Source: Stratiolaelaps scimitus (Eukaryota > Arthropoda > Arachnida > Mesostigmata > Laelapidae). Taken from it: a stretch of 64,000 bases of DNA. Under the pieces are notes generated by a model. It was not told the origin of the DNA. It ran no database searches and worked only from the letters and a program-made list of their open reading frames with translations. Within the stretch, counting starts at the first letter, position 1, and each line of letters starts with the position of its first letter. Where the stretch lies: the NCBI GenBank assembly GCA_019614645.1, contig JABWDB010000007.1, forward strand, positions 6,461,501-6,525,500. The letters are read 5' to 3'. The position numbers and the translations under genes are program-made. Shown here one piece after another: positions 61,452 to 64,000 of the stretch.

Positions 61452-63984
61452 TACTCCCGTCACATATAGGGGCCAACTGTGTGGCTTGTCTCTGTAGTCA
61501 AAATCTCAATCAAGCATATATCCACTCATAATCATAGGATGATCTTATGCTTGCAGGTGATGACTGCCGTGGGAGTATTTGCAGAGAAGACATCCGGTGA
61601 AAATATCGGTCCTCCGGGTAAGTCCGATTGAAGCCGTAATACAATCAGGTGGTGCCTAATCGCAAATAAACGTCTACGATAGCATCCCTTAACCTCTAGC
61701 ATAAGTCATCTCACAGCACTGCCGTCCTTGTGTTGTGCAGATTCGTACTGTATTGAAATTGGTCGTCTCTATCCGTAGTCGGCTCAAATATTTCTTTCTT
61801 CTGTGATTGATCAGCACTTGATTGGTCCAAACATGAATCATTTTCTTTCGGCTGTTTTTAATGTGTGGTCTTCGATAGTTGTCGTCACTGAACATTATCC
61901 TGATTGTTATTCTGCATAATATTCTTTATAAAGCACTTGGAGGTGTGGTTGTCAGACGTGTTATTGTTTATGCGCGGCCGCTATCCCTGGTATGATTACC
62001 TGGGGCTCCTTAGCAAGACTAGGCAGCCTATAATTGTATGTGCTCATTAGTATTAGATCTATTAGCATTCCACCGGGAGACGCAGTTGGAAACTTAAGCT
62101 GCATTTTCAATTGTAGGATTCCTCGATGCATTACCCAATGCTGCTGGCAGCTGCCGTGTCAATCTATTTTCCGCAATTTTCATTGTCTCCATATATATAT
62201 ATGCACACATAGCTTCGAATTATGCCTTCATTTCGCCAAGTGCTGCTCTATTCACGAGAACGCTGCCAACTGAAATATCGCCAGCGTTCGGCATTGAATT
62301 GCAATTAGTAGATAGGCTGTTTGTTCATTTGACCTCAGTTTCAATTCTGGTTGCACAGTGAAGACATACGAACAGCTCAGAACTGTCTCGATTTGTGTTT
62401 CGGGCCTCTCTACCGCGGAACAAACCCCCGCAGTAGCGACAGGAGAACCAAAGGAGAAACAATTCCTTAAAGGTTCCCCTTAGTAACGACAGACCAGGGC
62501 GGGAATGATCGTTGCTGTCTGCTTGATTTGTGCCTCAGTCATAGTGGTGGAAGGATTATGTCGTCCCGTCGATGACTTGCGCCCCTTGAAACTGAAGTAA
62601 TTAACGAAATTCCTCCCTTTACTTCTGCACTTGCTATTAGGTACAAAGGTGCCTGAAGAGCCATGATATGCACTGGCTGCTGTCCCTGTTGAAATGGGCA
62701 GTTCTTTACTCCGCTGACTATTAATTTTCTGATGTTATTTAGTGCACCTGCTGCTTAGAGGACTGCAGCAAGCAGGTACGTCGGAAGCGGCCTCGATGGC
62801 GCTGAAGGATCTGGCTCGAACGCACGGAGACCGGCTCGCACCGGCGGCAAATGACATCCTTCAAGCTATAGCAGTCGTCCTTCATCCGCAGAGCCCTCTT
62901 CCGTTGAAGCACAGGTGAGCAGTTAAGATGTTAGGCAGACATACTTTGTCTACGAGGATTGAACAGTCCACCACACGGAGAACAAGCCCCCCCTAACCTG
63001 TTTGGTGCTACCCTAGGGATCGTGTGCGTCTAGTGGCGATCGTTGGCCATGTGGTGTCGGCATTGAGCTCAACGGAACAAGCTCTTACGAGTCTATCTGC
63101 CCTAATGGCGCCCTTTGTGCAACAGCTGAACGAAATGACCAGCTCACCAGAGGTACGCACTCATCCCGTATTGCAGACACGCCTCTATGCTTTCCATAAT
63201 GAATTGTGCCGCCCAACTCTACCACATTAAGTGCCACGCAGTTAATGCGGCAATAGTTGTCTATTGTTATCTAATGAAGACATATCCGACCCATAACGAA
63301 GACAGATCCATAGATCGTACCCATTCCCAATCTGATTCACAATTCAATTCTCCTCGTTCTTTCTTCTTATTGGGGCCCTTCATAGATCACCGTTGCATAT
63401 CGGGAGGCTACAAAAGAGAATCTTGAGCTTCTCCAATCGATGTTCTCATCGTTGACGTTTTGTCAGGAGGGTGACGCTGCTCAGCAGAGTTCACGACCTG
63501 GACAGGTTCTTGTCGAGCAGCTCCTGCCGCTATTTAAACAGATTGCAGCAAAATACTCCTCTTGCGATTCAGAGGTAAGGCCCATAGATATGAGTTGACA
63601 ATTAACGCGTATGCTCAAATCGCTTGAAACGAGCTCCTCTCCGTCGCATATGGCGTCGCTCGAATTCATAATTGAAATTGATTATTAGTAGTGGAGAGTG
63701 AAAAGATAGAATTGCTGAGCTTCCAATGACCAAGCGAATTGAATGAACAGCTATGAACATGCAAAGTTACGAGGAAAATGACTAAATCGTCATGACTAAA
63801 AATTGTCTCTCTGTTGACAAAATACAAAAAATAGGTCGTGTCGAATCTAGCGCAGTGCATCCGAAAAGCAGTTCCCGTTCTGGAATTGGAACCGCAGTGC
63901 GTCATCCTGTCGGAGCTACTTTCAATGTGCGGTGCCTTACTTATGCATCATCCGAATGCGGCCGTACTCAACGCTGCGACCTCC
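54184..63984 (+). CDS. IPO13: Importin-13 (karyopherin-beta family), first fifteen exons, runs off the window
   Basis: Importin-13 moves cargo across nuclear pores in both directions with Ran. Fifteen exons join in phase for 719 codons; the family is about 960 residues, so roughly 240 C-terminal residues lie beyond 64,000. Identity rests on ordered matches: the importin-beta N-terminal domain (residues 11-100, with AIDKLF and QAWSFSWQLLALNK, as in QAWHFSWQLL of animal IPO13), the Xpo1-like region (LLFEFLARVPEE, like LLELLTVLPEE), ALASPIASLR, then PGQYPSEEIL...ITFWQILLDEL (as PGHYPVNE...TFWYTL), RCYRQDIADCY (as RIYRVDISDT), and LMAPFVQQLNEM (as LISPYIQQLEKL). The rest is HEAT-like helices. The start MEVNLQMIET is set by ATG at 54184 just before donor ACG|GTGAGT. 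Intron 4 uses a GC donor. Transportin-3 is the next closest relative and is less likely. Confidence 0.93.
54642..54770 (+). CDS. IPO13: IPO13 exon 2 (importin-beta N-terminal domain)
   Basis: Between CCGACCGTAG and AACAAG|GTACAC. It encodes AIDKLFDPSAGQ, ANRFLCELQDR and QAWSFSWQLLALNK. Confidence 0.92.
56726..56762. repeat. 14-bp hairpin with one bulge in IPO13 intron 2
   Basis: ACGTTCAAATCTCT (56726-56739) pairs with AGAGATTTG-T-AACGT (56748-56762) around an 8-base loop. A diverged direct repeat of TTCACATCGGTAT follows. Confidence 0.65.
57155..57205. repeat. (TA)n microsatellite in IPO13 intron 2
   Basis: TA dinucleotides with GTATG interruptions. Confidence 0.9.
57343..57522 (+). CDS. 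IPO13: IPO13 exon 3
   Basis: Between GTCTTCCTACAG and CTGGCG|GTAAGTAA. It encodes GMKSQMVGAAMVTSQICKGL, LREQLVGMIM and NQQVAIKLTLA, phase 0. Confidence 0.92.
57643..57693. repeat. Near-perfect 51-base hairpin in IPO13 intron 3
   Basis: Two 23-base arms (57643-57665, starting TTTTACGAGCAGG; 57671-57693, ending CCTGCTCGTAAAA) pair fully except for one G-U wobble, with the 5-base loop TATCC. T runs precede it and AT-rich sequence follows. The function is unknown; it could be a small RNA precursor or a remnant of an inverted-repeat element. Confidence 0.8.
57963..58088 (+). CDS. IPO13: IPO13 exon 4 (ends at a GC donor)
   Basis: Acceptor is ATGATTTTAG; donor is GAG|GCAAGT, the usual form of a GC-AG intron. 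It encodes LAAMAARTLLFFWQ and LLFEFLARVPEE. Confidence 0.88.
58341..58407 (+). mobile_element. SINE A 3' half fragment
   Basis: TTACGAAGCAATGCGAAAGC, then GGTACCGTGGACGTTAAATG and GCTGAGAGTTAGCCCGAAAA. It matches the 3' half of the copy at 46795. It lies in IPO13 intron 4, downstream of the GC donor. Confidence 0.7.
58597..58792 (+). CDS. IPO13: IPO13 exon 5
   Basis: Between GATACCTTTAG and CTGG|GTAAGT. It encodes TAQLEKPEKY, SVLSLCQSALASPIASLR and MRAVAQWVPLAPAEELPANL. Confidence 0.9.
58974..59168 (+). CDS. IPO13: IPO13 exon 6
   Basis: Acceptor is ACGGCCACAG; donor ACTG|GTCTGT is weak, but phase and homology require it. It encodes DHVADDHEQACDAILSFLQ through DALFSIYSLLT. Confidence 0.88.
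59471..59565 (+). CDS. IPO13: IPO13 exon 7
   Basis: Between ACCTTACAG and TTG|GTAGGA. It encodes GMGEVHTNLILENLL and IELLLKMLL. Confidence 0.88.
59789..60052 (+). CDS. IPO13: IPO13 exon 8
   Basis: Between CGTCTGTAG and TAT|GTGCGT. It encodes DCVDSPGQYPSEEIL, ITFWQILLDEL, LQPVYEQLVKLML and EDLRCYRQDIADCY, the most diagnostic part of the gene. Confidence 0.93.
60632..60767 (+). CDS. IPO13: IPO13 exon 9
   Basis: Between TTTGCCCTCAG and ATAG|GTACGT. It encodes MNIATMLSSPVFHYFIAALE and VIEACLFALNAI, ending phase 1. Confidence 0.88.
61075..61172 (+). CDS. IPO13: IPO13 exon 10
   Basis: Between ATGGTGATAG and TCGCAG|GTTGGT. It encodes DMADSEEDAPVIAAVLSLLQ and IPPAGDEVLSQ. Confidence 0.87.
61370..61445. 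repeat. (AT)38 microsatellite in IPO13 intron 10
   Basis: 76 bases of uninterrupted AT dinucleotides, the longest simple repeat in the window; it can extrude as a cruciform. Confidence 0.95.
61557..61617 (+). CDS. IPO13: IPO13 exon 11
   Basis: Between TTATGCTTGCAG and CCGG|GTAAGT. It encodes VMTAVGVFAEKTSGENIGPP. Confidence 0.86.
62743..62914 (+). CDS. IPO13: IPO13 exon 12
   Basis: Between TGTTATTTAG and CACAG|GTGAGC. It encodes HLLLRGLQQAG, ASMALKDLARTHGDRL and LKH, entering phase 1 and leaving phase 2. Confidence 0.9.
63017..63152 (+). CDS. IPO13: IPO13 exon 13
   Basis: Between TGCTACCCTAG and CCAGAG|GTACGC. It encodes DRVRLVAIVGHVVSALSSTE and LMAPFVQQLNEM. Confidence 0.92.
63386..63574 (+). 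CDS. IPO13: IPO13 exon 14
   Basis: Between CCCTTCATAG and TCAGAG|GTAAGG. It encodes ITVAYREATKENLELLQSMF and VLVEQLLPLFKQI. Confidence 0.9.
63835..63984 (+). CDS. IPO13: IPO13 exon 15 (last in window)
   Basis: Between AAAAAATAG and ACCTCC|GTAAGT. It encodes VVSNLAQCIRKAVPVLELE and LLSMCGALLMHHPNAAVLN. The gene continues beyond the window. Confidence 0.9.
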
Positions 63985-64000
63985 GTAAGTTCAGTAGCTA

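Noticed and set aside
1..64000. CRISPR arrays, operons, ribosome binding sites
   Set aside because: The window is spliced eukaryotic DNA; no regularly spaced direct repeats or bacterial signals are present.

Overview
The window is eukaryotic nuclear DNA. Coding sequence is split into short exons with GT-AG introns, introns and flanks are full of AT, GA and trinucleotide microsatellites, and tRNA-derived SINEs and a decayed non-LTR retrotransposon are present. Gene content (NADP isocitrate dehydrogenase, importin-13, a secreted LRR protein) fits an animal. I infer an arthropod, possibly a chelicerate, but the sequence alone does not settle the lineage. The ORFs of the genome are uninformative here, so I rebuilt genes by joining exons whose splice phases and protein homology agree.

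Layout: (1) 1-15,440, the 3' part of an unidentified plus-strand gene with exons at 3632, 12387 and 12923. Its last exon has an in-frame TGA followed by 63 more open, Gln-rich codons. (2) 15,441-36,500, about 21 kb without a gene I can support; it holds microsatellites, SINE pieces and some coding-like GC-rich patches. (3) 36,720-39,719 minus, a five-exon secreted leucine-rich-repeat protein, complete from signal peptide core to LRR C-cap except for its initiator exon. (4) 41,319-41,690, a dead RNase H fragment of a non-LTR retrotransposon with a hairpin next to it. (5) 42,982-53,592 minus, complete ten-exon cytosolic NADP-dependent isocitrate dehydrogenase (412 aa). (6) 54,184 to the window end, plus strand, the first fifteen exons (719 codons) of importin-13.

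The IDH and importin-13 genes are head to head, with 591 bp between start codons. This spacer holds a YY1-like site and an 11-bp perfect inverted repeat, so a shared bidirectional promoter is likely. Apart from that the genes have no obvious functional link: one makes cytosolic NADPH, one carries nuclear cargo, one is secreted. The most noteworthy signals are the in-frame TGA with coding-like extension, two tRNA-derived SINE families (one copy with an exact 14-bp target-site duplication inside an IDH intron), a 23-bp-stem hairpin in an importin-13 intron, and a GC-AG intron in importin-13.
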